The notes beneath the pieces are model-generated. The model did not search any database. It saw only the letters and a list, made by a program, of their open reading frames with translations, and was not told the origin of the DNA. Source: Ridgeia piscesae (taxonomy: Eukaryota; Annelida; Polychaeta; Sabellida; Siboglinidae). Taken from it: a stretch of 64,000 bases of DNA. This document shows, piece by piece, positions 45,831-56,853 of the stretch. The stretch spans positions 717,001-781,000 of the forward strand of contig JAODUO010000034.1 of assembly GCA_025642075.2 (NCBI GenBank). Reading direction: 5' to 3'. The position numbers and the translations under genes were made by a program. Position 1 is the first letter of the stretch; each line of letters opens with the position of its first letter.

Positions 45831-48800
45831 ACATTGGTTCATCTACGCTAAAGGTCTACAACAGGAACTTGGCGCCAATGTCAGTAGCGGATCAACAGTA
45901 GCGGGTCCACGCTAACGGTCGACAGTTGGCTACAAGCGCCGACAGTACCCTAGTCACCAATACAATTTAAATTGTTACCATGCGGTCGACCGAGCAACGG
46001 CATACATCGGTTCAGTTCGGCAGACCAGAAATGAAAAGAAAAGGGGAGAATGAGGACCCGCAAGCCTCGCTTCCAGTGCCACCCGGAATATTCGAGACAT
46101 ACAACCAGCAGAGCAACGTACGAGTTCCTCTGTCTTCATACGACCGAGCCCTGTCACACAGAAGTCATCCTCCTCCGTAAAAACATCCTGTGACGTGTTT
46201 GTCTTACAGCTGTCGGCCCAGTCCATGCATGATACAATCAGCGCTATACGTTCTCTCTCGTGTCACCTATGACGTATGCACACAGGGAAGCGTAATCATT
46301 GACTGTGACGTCACGCTTCCGTCGCCAAAAGGAACTCGGTGAACGCGCTGTTACGTGAAATAATAGCCGCTCATTTGCCATGGGAAGTTCAATCAATGAA
46401 CAAGAGAATGTCTTTGAAGTACATTACGAAACAGTTTGTTAAATTATTTTCTAATTTTGCTAATGAGTTTTCTGTGGTACGCTCCTCAGTGCTAGGTACC
46501 TTACTGATTCACTGATCCGTGCCGCTTAGACCTGTAGAATTTGCCCCCTAGACCATTTCAATGTGCGCCCGGCGAGTCTTACGTGGTAACCCATGGTTCC
46601 GATGGCAATAGTCGAGCCGACGGGGATGTTTTACCGGAAGTTCCAGCACATGAACAAAATTAATTGCCCCGTCTTGCGATGATACGAGCTGAGAGTCGGG
46701 TGTGTGTCTTGGCGAGCCTTAATGGACGGTGCAATTGGAGTTTATGTACCCCGTACATTACCTCTACCTTCTCTGGATCCGCTCCTGTGTGTAAGCACCC
46801 TCACATCTCATGTCTGTCGTCGTTAACGATACCAGAACAAACCAACACAAAGTGAAATAACCAAAGACCCAGACAAAGTCGCCCGTGGTTTGTTTGAAGA
46901 GAATTTGCTCGCTTATTTTTCTCGCAAACATAGCTTCGTAGGAAATATAAACCAACTGCATCCTCCTGTCCTATCACCATTGGTTGCATTACAACGAAAA
47001 GTCGCACAATAAACCACTTTGGCGATGAAGTTGGCTTAGTTACCACGATTATTGTTAAAATAAGTCTAGGCCTACTGATATTGGTGTAATTGGTCTACAC
47101 TACGGCGAATACGAAAATACTTTTCTGTCTTCTCGCTGATATCACACCGTAGCTTGCTAAGAGCTGGAGCAAACTATAAAATAATAAACATAAGCAACCT
47201 ACACACACCCCATGACTCACTCTCACGACAACTGTACAACAGTGAAATGGGAATAAACATAGATTGGGAAAATATATTTATGTAACTGACACATCTTTAA
47301 AGTGAGAAATGGTTACATAATCGCACAAATCAGTTTAGAAGAGCGGGTGTAGTGTTTGTTTTGTGGGCTAGATTTATTTGTCGGCCATTTGTGATATGCA
47401 GACATGTCAGCATCGCAAATCGCCAGTACTACTAAAAATACACAAATCATGTGGATAAAAGTAGCCTTACTGCAAGAAGGATAGCTGCTATGGCGCTAAA
47501 TCTTAGATTATACTATAGCTACAAAAAATAGAACGAAAAAATGCGTCCGTACGCAACATGTAACGTTCTGAAAAGCAGACAACTTCTGTGCTACCTATAG
47601 CGTTGACAAATCGGTCCGGGCACTACTCTCTTTGACTGAATATAAACAAATAAAAAATGCTGAGGTACTGCAAGAAGCCATGTCATGAGCAAATAACTGA
47701 GGCCGTTTCTCGCGATATTTTGTGCGTTGCGAAGACGTGGCGTTCGAAAAATGTGTCACGTGGGGACAAATGTTGGACCTACTTTTTATGTCAATTATGC
47801 TTTCAATTTAAACGACGCTTGAACACAGTATTTTCGGTTTAATTTCCCACATACTCAGTCGGTACGGCTGTTTAGAAAGATTCTGTTTGGGAGTTACAAA
47901 AGTTTGAAGACAATGCTTCCTACGTACAGACACCGGGACAGATTTTATTCACGGTTACGGACGTTTTAGGGCTTTTGGGTCAAAGTTCATTACGTTTTTG
48001 AAAATAAATAGCATGTATTGGTAGTGATGCAGTGACACGTTACGGTATTATTGGTTTATGAACTGAATTTTAAGCGAAGGTCCGGGGTGTCTCCTGTAGG
48101 TAACAACGTCGTGTCCGAGCGGCGTATGCGACAGAGCGCAGATACTTTTTCAACAATTGCAATTTATAGCTTACCATAAAGTAAAATACAAGCTTGTGTG
48201 TATTATTGTATTGTGCATAATATTAACGACATACAACATTATCAGCTCAGTGCTTTCTTGTTAAAATTTATTTGTGAAAATAATCCTCCGTGTCTTGCTG
48301 ACTGTAGGCAATTCAGCATTGTATACACTAATAATATTATATACTTCAACTGAAAATACCTAATTTCACAACATCTAGCTAGCTATTAGTTTTCTTTTTA
48401 TATTTCTGAAACCAGGAGATGTTAAGCTTTCAGTCGACACAAAAACAGTTTAAAAAAACACAACTTGAATGTTTGCCGCTCATGTCACATGTCTTCAGTT
48501 TTCAAGAGAGTGAGCCATATATAAATACACGTGGTCACGTGCACTGTTTAAGACGACACACGTGGCTGCACAGCATTATATGTCACGCACGATTTGAATT
48601 TGACGCTGTCAGTTCTCGGTAAACGGCCTAGATCAAATTTTACATCAAAACGTTTATGCAGATTGCATCTTATATTCGTTAATTGCCAGACGCGTATCTG
48701 CTCAACCTTCCAGCGAGGTTTAGAGCAAAGAAACTTTGGGCCGGCAGCTGGTGCATGTTACATTCAATGCCAGTAAAACTGAGATGATCATCAGTTTGGA

Positions 48801-49925
48801 AAAGAACCGGAGTCATCCTCGACTTCGTACACAATGAACCGTGGCCAGCAGACACGGTGGCCATCTTGGGTGTCACAAAGCACAAAAACATTGTCTTTGT
48901 GGCGGCACATCACAGCCGAAGCAGAAACGATAACAAAGCGCCATCAGAGCCCCTGGGTCATTCAACAGTCCGCCTCACACCACACGCGTATCACCACAAA
49001 CAAACAACGTGTCCGTTCTTGAATGAAGTAGGCTAAGATGCGTCCCCAATTTGAAATCGGGCACCTTCATCGTCCATGAAATTGCCGCCGATTTGAAAGA
49101 CGTGGGATACGAAACTCCGCTTTCTGAGAACCAAGGAACCTGGCAGATATGGCATTGTTCATCTTGTCACAGAAGAAACGTCACGTGACTAACCGCTCCG
49201 TCTCCCTGTGTTTCGTTTCCGACGTGAAGTAGGCCTACTTAGTTTTAGCACGTGCATGTAAGTCCGTGGTTTTAGCTGGCCCAGATTCAATGCGGCAAGA
49301 TGCATAGCAGGCCACAGTGTGAATGCGGTCAAAACAGTTGATCTCTTATATCAGAGTAAAGCCCATTGCGGAATTTATTCACAAGCAACCACCTATAGTC
49401 ACGACTCGGAAAAATTTTTTTATTCCAAAGCGTGTAAGACACTTGTCTATTACCCTAGCCATATCGCGGCTGGGACGTGGTGTTGTACGGCATTATGTCC
49501 CAAACATAGTGTCACGTTTTGGCCGCACCGTTGTGTCCCGTTTCTGATCGCCACGTTCTGAAAACAAATTTCGGCAGGGTGCCACGTTGACACCACGTGC
49601 TAGCAACGTTGTCGCCTCGTAGTAGTCCCGCTGTGAAAATCAAAGTCGGGTTATGCCTCGCTGCCGCCTCGAATGCCGCCAGTTGCCACGCCGCATAGCG
49701 TATACGTACCACAACGTATCGTAACGTACCACAACGTAGCAGAAACGTAGTACATGCGTTCTTGTTCACGTTTTGCAACATTTTAACAAAGTTGTTGGCA
49801 CGTTGTAGTACGTTGTACCATGTTGTTGTTTTGCGAATTTTGAACATGTCCAAAATTAAATATCCAGCTCACGTTTTGTCCACGTTTGCTCACGTAATAT
49901 TCACGACTGGAAATTACGTAGGAAC
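45831..49925. other. No recognised gene; one stray minisatellite monomer
   Basis: No exon chain or RNA gene was recognised. 46,711-46,745 (GGCGAGCCTTAATGGACGG, TGCAATTGGAG) is a single diverged copy of the 34-bp unit found in tandem at 34,657-35,414. Around 48,750-49,150 short frames faintly resemble LINE polymerase sequence but are not supportable. 49,690-49,830 has repeated ACGTACCACAACGTA-like strings on both strands. Confidence 0.45.
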
Positions 49926-50655
49926 TCATGACCAAGGTGCACAATTCAGCAGCGAGACTGATCGCAAGACAACGAAAACACCAGCATAATTACTCCTGTG
50001 TTGACCAAGTTACACTGCCTTCTAGTTCGCTGTGTGTCACTGCCTTCCAGTTCGCTGCGTGTCACTGCCTTCCAGTTCGCTGTGTGTTACTGCCTTCCAG
50101 TTCGCTGTGTGTCACTGCCTTCTAGTTCGCTGTGTGTCACTGCCTTCCAGTTCGCTGTGTGTCACTGCCTTCCAGTTCGCTGCGTGTCACTGCCTTCCAG
50201 TTCGCTGCGTGTCACTGCCTTCCAGTTCGCTGCGTGTCACTGCTTTCTAGTTCGCTGTGTGTCACTGCCTTCCAGTTCGCTGTGTGTCACTGCCTTCCAG
50301 TTCGCTGGCGTGTCCAGTATAAATGGCTAGTCTTTGTGTTTTCAGCCTTGCATGGACTCGCACCAGGACACATTCAAGATCTTGTAATACCGTACTCGCC
50401 GAACCGTAACCTCCGGTCTATTAATCTGTGTCTGTTCGTAGTTCCGCGCTACAACCTAGAGGGCTGCGGCTGGCGGGTTTTCTCCGTGTCTGGACAAGCA
50501 TTTAGGAAAGGTTTGCCTGAAAACATTCGTCGAGCAGACATTCTAACTAGATTCAAGACTGTCCTAAGTCGTATTTATTTACACTGGCTTATTTCCACGG
50601 AGGAACTTGTTCTGTATGACACTCTTACGATCATGTATTTTATATAAATAAAAAT
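49926..50655 (+). mobile_element. L2/CR1-like LINE, 3' end of reverse-transcriptase gene with internal minisatellite
   Basis: The frame starts TKVHNSAARLIARQRKHQH, shifts to ITPVLTKLHCLLVR, is interrupted by a 25-bp tandem array, and resumes WRVQYKWLVFVFSALHGLAP, HIQDLVIPYSP, NLRSIN, LFVVPR, WRVFSVSGQAF, GLPENIRRAD and LTRFKTVLSR to a stop near 50,647. This is the standard C-terminal order of L2/CR1-type LINE reverse transcriptases (VQN.AARL...HITPVL..LHWLPVR.R..YK.....ALHGLAP.Y...L..Y.P.R.LRS...L.VPR...G.RAFSV..P..WN.LP..IR). A 5'-truncated, inactive copy. Confidence 0.88.
50014..50308. repeat. 25-bp minisatellite of 12 copies inside the LINE coding sequence
   Basis: The unit contains ACTGCCTTCCAGTTCGCTGT and GTGTC. 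The first and last copies merge with LINE codons that encode the LHWLPVR motif (CTGCCTTCTAGTTCGC = L-P-[S/V]-R region), so the array arose by amplifying 25 bp of LINE sequence in place. Since 25 is not a multiple of three, the frame is cycled through the array. Confidence 0.93.
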
Positions 50656-50793
50656 GTAACTAGTTTATTAGTTCAATTTTTTTAATTATATAATAATTAT
50701 AATGTTTTACTTTACCTTAGCTATTTATATTATGTACTTGTCTTAATATATTAGAAACAATATCATGTATCTTAATTATTTGGTGTGTGTGTG

Positions 50794-50835
<42 letters not shown>

Positions 50836-51226
50836 TACTATTTTCTTTTTTAAACATAATATAACATTTACCATGATAGACATTTAAAAAAACTTTTTTC
50901 TTGTAATCTTTTGTTTGATTCTAGGTACGTGTCACGTGTGTACGCGCCTGTGAATGGGCTGGTTCCGGAAATACGGCGCTCCAATATCAACAGAATGAAT
51001 AGAAGATAATAATACAAAAGAAGTTCATTAATACCACGTGACACCAGGAAAACATAGTTTAATTTCGTCGTCATGTCGAATTCAACGACGGCGAACAGCG
51101 ACATCTTGGAAATATGGCTTACTGTTGTGAAATTACAACAGAAAACCTCCTGGAAAAGCTAGCATCCACCCGTTAGGTTGTTGGTCCACCACCACCGTCT
51201 GTTCTGTATCTCCTATTACGACGCCA

Positions 51227-52396
51227 TCATGTCTCATCACTGTCCTCCTCATCCGAGTCCCACTCGTCCTCCAGCGCATCCCGCTCCTCCTGTTCAGCCT
51301 CCAGTTGAAGAATCTTGCCGAAGGCGCGGAACTCGCCGAGTGTCATCCCCGCCACGTTGACGGCGAACTCGTGGTCCGTCGTGTCCACGATCTGCCTCAG
51401 CTTCGGGTTGTTGACGGTGGTCACTCCGTGCTTGTCCGGCTTCTCGTAGAGTCCGGCTCGCCTCAGGAACAGATGTCGCTGCTTGATGTGGTCCAGCGGC
51501 CGCGACAACACCTGACAGTTGCGCATCACCTGCTGCTCAAAGCCGAGCCGGAAGTAGACGTAGTGGAAGCGTTCCATGATGTCCGACCAATCGTCGACGA
51601 GAAGAGTCGGGTTGGTGAGGAGCAGATTGACGATGTCGGCCTTGCGGAAGACATCCATCAGAAGACCGAAGCGGCTGACGATGGCCTTTGGCTTCTGCTG
51701 CAGGATGTCTGGGCAGAGAGCCACGAGCTCGTTGGCTTTGTCGCTCGGAACATAGAGCGAATACAGCGTCTCCAGCACCGTGGACAGGCCGTCCATGTTG
51801 CCCTTCAGTACGGGTGGGTAGCCTAGCACAACCGGCAACATGTGCTCCTTACTGAAGCCGTATTCAGCGAGGTCGTGTATTGTGCGTTCCCACGTGCTAC
51901 GGCTCTGAGACATGAGGCGGGGATTGGTTGTGACGGCAGCGATGATGTGTTCCTTTTTAAAGCCACTGTGCAGGAGCAAATCCACTACTGGAGACAATAG
52001 ATCAATGTTGACTGTTCGTCGCCGCAGTTTGTGTTTCACGTCAGCGATAACGGCATCGACCTCACTGGTTGTAGCGCTCATGGGTGAAGATGTTGACAAG
52101 TCAGGTTCAACATGTTTTCCTTGCAGAGTACCATACCTCTGGCTCGGTCCAGAGTGTAGTGCATTGGCAAATACAGCCGAGGACTGCAATCCGCACTGGC
52201 TAGCGACACTAACCGCTCCAGGCAGGTGGTGCATTCTTCTGTAAGAATGGCTTACTTCATTTGTGCATAAACTTGTCAAATGTACCGAGCAGATGTGTCT
52301 GACTAGTGCGACTGTCCCTTCATAAGTAGCGGGCTGAATGTGAGGACCAACGAATGTGACAACAGCACGACATCGCACCACCTGGCGGAATGACAT
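51227..52396 (-). CDS. MTERF4: Mitochondrial transcription termination factor 4 (mTERF4)
   Basis: This is a 389-residue protein from one uninterrupted coding exon. MTERF4 is a mitochondrial matrix protein that binds the rRNA methyltransferase NSUN4 and brings it to the large ribosomal subunit during assembly. Residues 1-20 are basic and free of acids (MSFRQVVRCR...), as in a mitochondrial presequence. Residues about 137-340 carry mTERF helical repeats (SGFKKEHIIAAVTTNPRLM, YGFSKEHMLPVVLGYPPVL, CPDILQQKP, LLLTNPTLL). The segment FHYVYFRLGF...HIKQRHLFL...PDKHG and the acidic tail 366-389 are hallmarks of MTERF4 rather than MTERF1-3. Length is close to the human protein (381). On the minus strand TTTTTGCAG at about 52,412-52,420 looks like a 3' splice site 15 bases before the ATG, so a 5'-UTR exon lies upstream. 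An in-frame upstream TTG was not chosen because it precedes that site. It is head to head with MRPL37. Confidence 0.95.
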   Translation of the reverse strand: MSFRQVVRCRAVVTFVGPHIQPATYEGTVALVRHICSVHLTSLCTNEVSHSYRRMHHLPGAVSVASQCGLQSSAVFANALHSGPSQRYGTLQGKHVEPDLSTSSPMSATTSEVDAVIADVKHKLRRRTVNIDLLSPVVDLLLHSGFKKEHIIAAVTTNPRLMSQSRSTWERTIHDLAEYGFSKEHMLPVVLGYPPVLKGNMDGLSTVLETLYSLYVPSDKANELVALCPDILQQKPKAIVSRFGLLMDVFRKADIVNLLLTNPTLLVDDWSDIMERFHYVYFRLGFEQQVMRNCQVLSRPLDHIKQRHLFLRRAGLYEKPDKHGVTTVNNPKLRQIVDTTDHEFAVNVAGMTLGEFRAFGKILQLEAEQEERDALEDEWDSDEEDSDET

Positions 52397-52597
52397 GGTT
52401 TTCTTGGTACGCTGCAAAAAGGGAGCATAGATTATGTAGTGAGTTATTATAGAGATACATTTGCAATTCTTTTTCTAAAAAACAGAAATATGAGCATGCT
52501 GGAATGCGACAGACTTAAATGTCACAACATAAGCTTTATCTAAATATGATTTCGAAATGTGATCGGGGTATCGGTTAGTGAGCGATTATGCTGTACA

Positions 52598-52637
<40 letters not shown>

Positions 52638-52682
52638 GTATATATATATATACAACATATATATATATATATACACACGCAT

Positions 52683-52752
<70 letters not shown>
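52598..52752. repeat. Compound TA then CA microsatellite
   Basis: TA runs at about 52,598-52,672 are followed by a CA run at 52,682-52,752. It lies just upstream of MTERF4, probably in its 5'-UTR intron. Confidence 0.96.
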
Positions 52753-52757
<5 letters not shown>

Positions 52758-52924
52758 TTTTAAACTGACTCTTTCACTTTGATCTAAAGCAAGGGTGTTT
52801 GTGCATCAAGACATTTTCATGTTTCTTTCAGCAAGACCAACAAAGTATAGCAGTAAAACTAATTCTGTCTCAACTTCCACACTTTGCATAAGACGTCTAT
52901 TCTATTATAGATGGCTGTGTAGGG

Positions 52925-53530
52925 TGTTTAAGAGAGAGTGCGATAGTGTAGTGATTGGCACATCCGCCTGCTATGAGACATGGTATTTGGTGTAAATATC
53001 TGGGTCGCAATATTGGAGACTCGTAACTCGGAAATCACATTAATATCCGTCCTATGGTCGACTGAGAACAACTGAGAACACTAAGCCCCATGGCAGTGAC
53101 TACCCTTACAGACTGCATAGAATGGTTGTTATTTCGCTGTAAAAAAATACAATATTAAAAAGGGTATTTTGGGGTTACCATAACCACAATAATTTCGTGA
53201 TTACAGTGACTGTAGAGCCCAGTCAGTTACTAGAACGTTGCCAAAAGCTGGAAACAACTGAAACTAGCAGACAGTAGTGTGTACAGCGTAGACGGTGATA
53301 GACTGATACTGATAAATAGTCACTAACCCTGGCCCTGCCCTGACTGTCCCTGCCGGTGGAGCCTAGCTGGCCTTGCCCTTGCCTCACTGCCACTGGCTGC
53401 ACCACCTTCTCGACTTAGTCTCAGGAGTCAGGGGTGTCAGGCCAAATCATTGAGCAGTTAGGAACATGCAAGGCACGGCTTGTGTATTGCCCTTACAGGG
53501 ATAAATAAAGTATTGCATAGCATAGACACA
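52925..53530 (+). mobile_element. Possible tRNA-derived SINE, degenerate
   Basis: The start (GATAGTGTAGTGATTGGCAC then ATCCGCCTGCTATGAGAC) resembles the A-box half of a tRNA-derived SINE head, followed by GGGTCGCAATATTGGAGACT where a B-box region would lie. The far end (TTGCCCTTACAGGGATAAAT then AAAGTATTGCATAGCATAG) resembles the AATAAAGT-type tails of LINE-mobilised SINEs. The middle is not recognisable, so these may be two separate remnants. Confidence 0.35.
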
Positions 53531-54103
53531 GCTGCATAACAGTAACAAAATTCCCTGGCTGAAACTTGGAAAGATAATCTTCTGGCGTGTGCCGACACGG
53601 ATTTCACTTATTATCGCTCAGAACATCCTAAGCATGAACCATCAGCTAACAGTACTATGCATTGAAACGTAATGTTTAAACAGAGCTACAATATATAAAA
53701 TACTTATGCACACACGTTCACTCTACACCCGAGAGAGTAAGCATGGAAAGAATAATCGTTTGTTTACATTGCACGTGTTTTCGTTTGGGATGTCCTTCAC
53801 GTTCCACGCACAAATCTCATTTCCTTGTTTACGCCACAATGAAATTGCTAGTGACAAACCAATATTATAGTATAATGTATATACATAGTTACATTACATA
53901 CAAAGAAATTATTGTTGACTTGTGATTTAAAAAAAAAACATTCATACCATATGTAGTTATGAAATGGTAATTGCATAATATACAATATTGTATTATAAAT
54001 GGCGATATTAATTAATACAAATATTGAGATTATACATAAAATATTGCCAACATTTTAATAAAAAAAGAATTCTAGAAGCTACATATTAAATAACAAAATA
54101 CAT
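53531..54103. other. AT-rich spacer, nothing recognised
   Basis: Between MTERF4 and MRPL37; no exon is identifiable. Confidence 0.5.
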
Positions 54104-54155
54104 AAAAAGTATTTAACAGTGTGTATATATATATACACACTGTTAAATACTTTTT
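54104..54155. repeat. Perfect 52-bp palindrome
   Basis: AAAAAGTATTTAACAGT is followed by GTGTATATATATATACAC and then the exact reverse complement ACTGTTAAATACTTTTT. Weaker symmetry continues outward (AAAATAC...GTATTTT). It can extrude as a cruciform. Confidence 0.95.
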
Positions 54156-54161
54156 GTATTT

Positions 54162-54233
<72 letters not shown>

Positions 54234-54287
54234 ACTATATTTTTTATTTAATATGTTATTATATACCATATATATGTATATTATATG

Positions 54288-54346
<59 letters not shown>
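54156..54346. repeat. TA microsatellite blocks
   Basis: TA runs at about 54,163-54,230 and 54,289-54,346 are separated by AT-rich sequence. Confidence 0.95.
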
Positions 54347-54350
<4 letters not shown>

Positions 54351-56356
54351 TGCAAGGTAAAGACAAAAAGAAGACAAAAAGCTGAGGTAGAATGTAACAG
54401 AGCCTAGATTCCGTAGAAAGTCCATAATGATTCATGATCTTACATTGAATGAGTGAATAAGCCTTAGACAAGCCCTAAACAATAATACACCAGAATGTAG
54501 ACAAATATGTCACAAATATAATGTTAAATAATTGTTGGATTTGCAAAAAAATAGTAGTTGCAAACATACTATTTTTAGAATCCGAACAATTCTTATGTAA
54601 ACAGGGAAATGGAAATCGCGAAAGCGTTCGTCCGATCCGATGTATCTTTGGATCACGTTGTGGTTATCCTTGCGAGTGAAACTTTCTCTCCTGTGATCAG
54701 GTATATGTGTTCATATTAACATTGGCGGACTAATTGATTGGAAACATTCATATGCATTAAATTACCATACATTGTCTATTCAGAATATGATAATTTTGTT
54801 CAAATATCGGCGAAAAACAAAATGCACCCTATTATCGCCCAACTATAGCCTACGGGCTGACAACCTTGAAGACGTCCAAGTATATGTACATAGTTTAGCT
54901 ACTCTCGCAAATTGGAGACCCGTATCATTAACATTGAAATATTACCTGTTGTCGTATTAAATAGTAGGAGATGTCGTTCACTAGTAAAAGTATGACCATT
55001 CTTACTAAAAGAACGAACACTAAAGACTAAACGAAACGTTTTTAGTATCAGGTGACAATTACGCAAGGTGGCAGCATTAGCGAATACAAGTAAAGATAAA
55101 TGAGACATTCTTCAATTTTTTCACAAGGATACGTGCAGTTACATATAATATTTTGTTAAGCAGAGAAAAGTTAACATATTGGTTGATTTAGTAATGGCGG
55201 TGCTTTACGGTAGTACTAGGTGATTCACAGCCACCATGTCCATGTGTGAAACCATTGCCATTGGCTGTCATAGGCGTACACTAAAAGGGGGGGCCATAAG
55301 TGGCAGACCGCGCGGATACGGCAGACCACATTCACAAAAATGCCACCGTTCGATACGCTCCATGTTTACAAGCTTTGTTGTTGTTTGCGTGTGCGATTGT
55401 GAATATTGGAGACTTTTATTATTGTGTTGTACTAACAATTCTAAATGCAATACCGAATGGTGTTACTTGTATTTAAAAAATCTTAAAAACAACTTAAAAT
55501 GTTAGGCCTTACTAATTAACTCTACGAGTATTTGCTCAGTCAAAAACAGACGGCAGCGTCATACTGTCAGTTTATTTAAATCGTTTGATGTAATGATTCG
55601 CCTAACAGTACATGTGTTCACAGGGCACTAATTCCCGTTATTGAATACCGACTTTAGCAGTCACCTGGCAAGTGAGGAATTCTGAGGCTCTAGTCGTCTT
55701 TTGATGGTCTTTGATTTACTGTGAAAGGGCATATATGTGGAATTTTTGTGTGGATTGATGTCAGATTGCACTGCTAGCTGCATATTTGTTAGTGGGCGGG
55801 TGAGTAGTTCGTGTTATTGAGGGTTATTTAATAGAATGTACTTCACTAAGATCATGGACGTTATATCTGAGGCTGGCTGTCTTTTGATGTAACAACTCGC
55901 CTAACGGTACATGTTTTCATAGAACATTATACACATGTTATTGGGTGCCGGCCTTTGGCGAGGACATCTGCATGTTAATTGTAGGTCTAGTTATTACCAG
56001 TACTGAGATTCATTAGTACTTATGCTACCTATTACAATCACACTTGTTTTATCTCCCCCAATACAATTTTAACACTGATGACCTATAGGTAAATTAATAT
56101 TAAAAAATTGAATATAATATATAAATAAATAAATATAAAAATAATATAAATGTAATAATAAAACCATTTGAATATAAATTTTATAACAAAAATATAAATT
56201 TAATAACATTAAAAGTATTAATATAACTGTAGGCCATAACCAGCAAACACAGGTAGAAATATGGATATTGTCGCTTCTAGGGGTGTTAATTTTTAACGTA
56301 TACATATATACATTTGATTATACAAATATATATTATTACATTATATTTATTGTGTG

Positions 56357-56404
<48 letters not shown>

Positions 56405-56853
56405 TCATTGTTGTAGTGAAATAGTAATACTTAGAACAGATTGTCCACTTATGTATTTAACTGTGTTGGTGAAAATAAAGACAAACAAACAACAATAATT
56501 GTTATTTCGCCTTTCAAACATTTTATATGCTAACTTGTAGTACTGTGGTTAAAATTGCTTATTACACTTACGTTATTATTGAAAGATATCTGAACATCAG
56601 AAGAACACTGTAAAACAGCAATTATAACATGAGGTTTGCCATATCCGTCGGTCTGCCAATTGTGGCCTATCTTTTAGTGTGTGCCCTATCATAGCACGTT
56701 ATTTTTTTTCACTAAAGTAAACAAATTGTAATTATATCATGTTACTCCGCATCACATACGAACATTATGAAAGACAATATCTACAACCTCTATAATCAAT
56801 GCTATAAAAATTACTGATTTGCTGATCTATTATAGTTACCGCGAGACGGAGCG
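54347..56853. other. Region upstream of MRPL37; likely holds its promoter and 5'-UTR exon
   Basis: There are no confident exons. CpG-bearing patches at about 54,610-54,680 and 55,195-55,400 (ATGGCGGTGC, GACCGCGCGGATACGG, TTCGATACGCTCC) are the best candidate promoter positions for MRPL37 or a shared promoter with MTERF4. A TA run lies at about 56,359-56,401. Confidence 0.35.

Noticed and set aside
48750..49150. Possible LINE polymerase remnant (FNASKTEMI-like)
   Set aside because: One short motif with no other conserved blocks.
54609..54702. Possible short first coding exon (31 codons then a GT donor)
   Set aside because: Its phase does not fit MRPL37 exon 1 (it would give a stop), and there is no homology.
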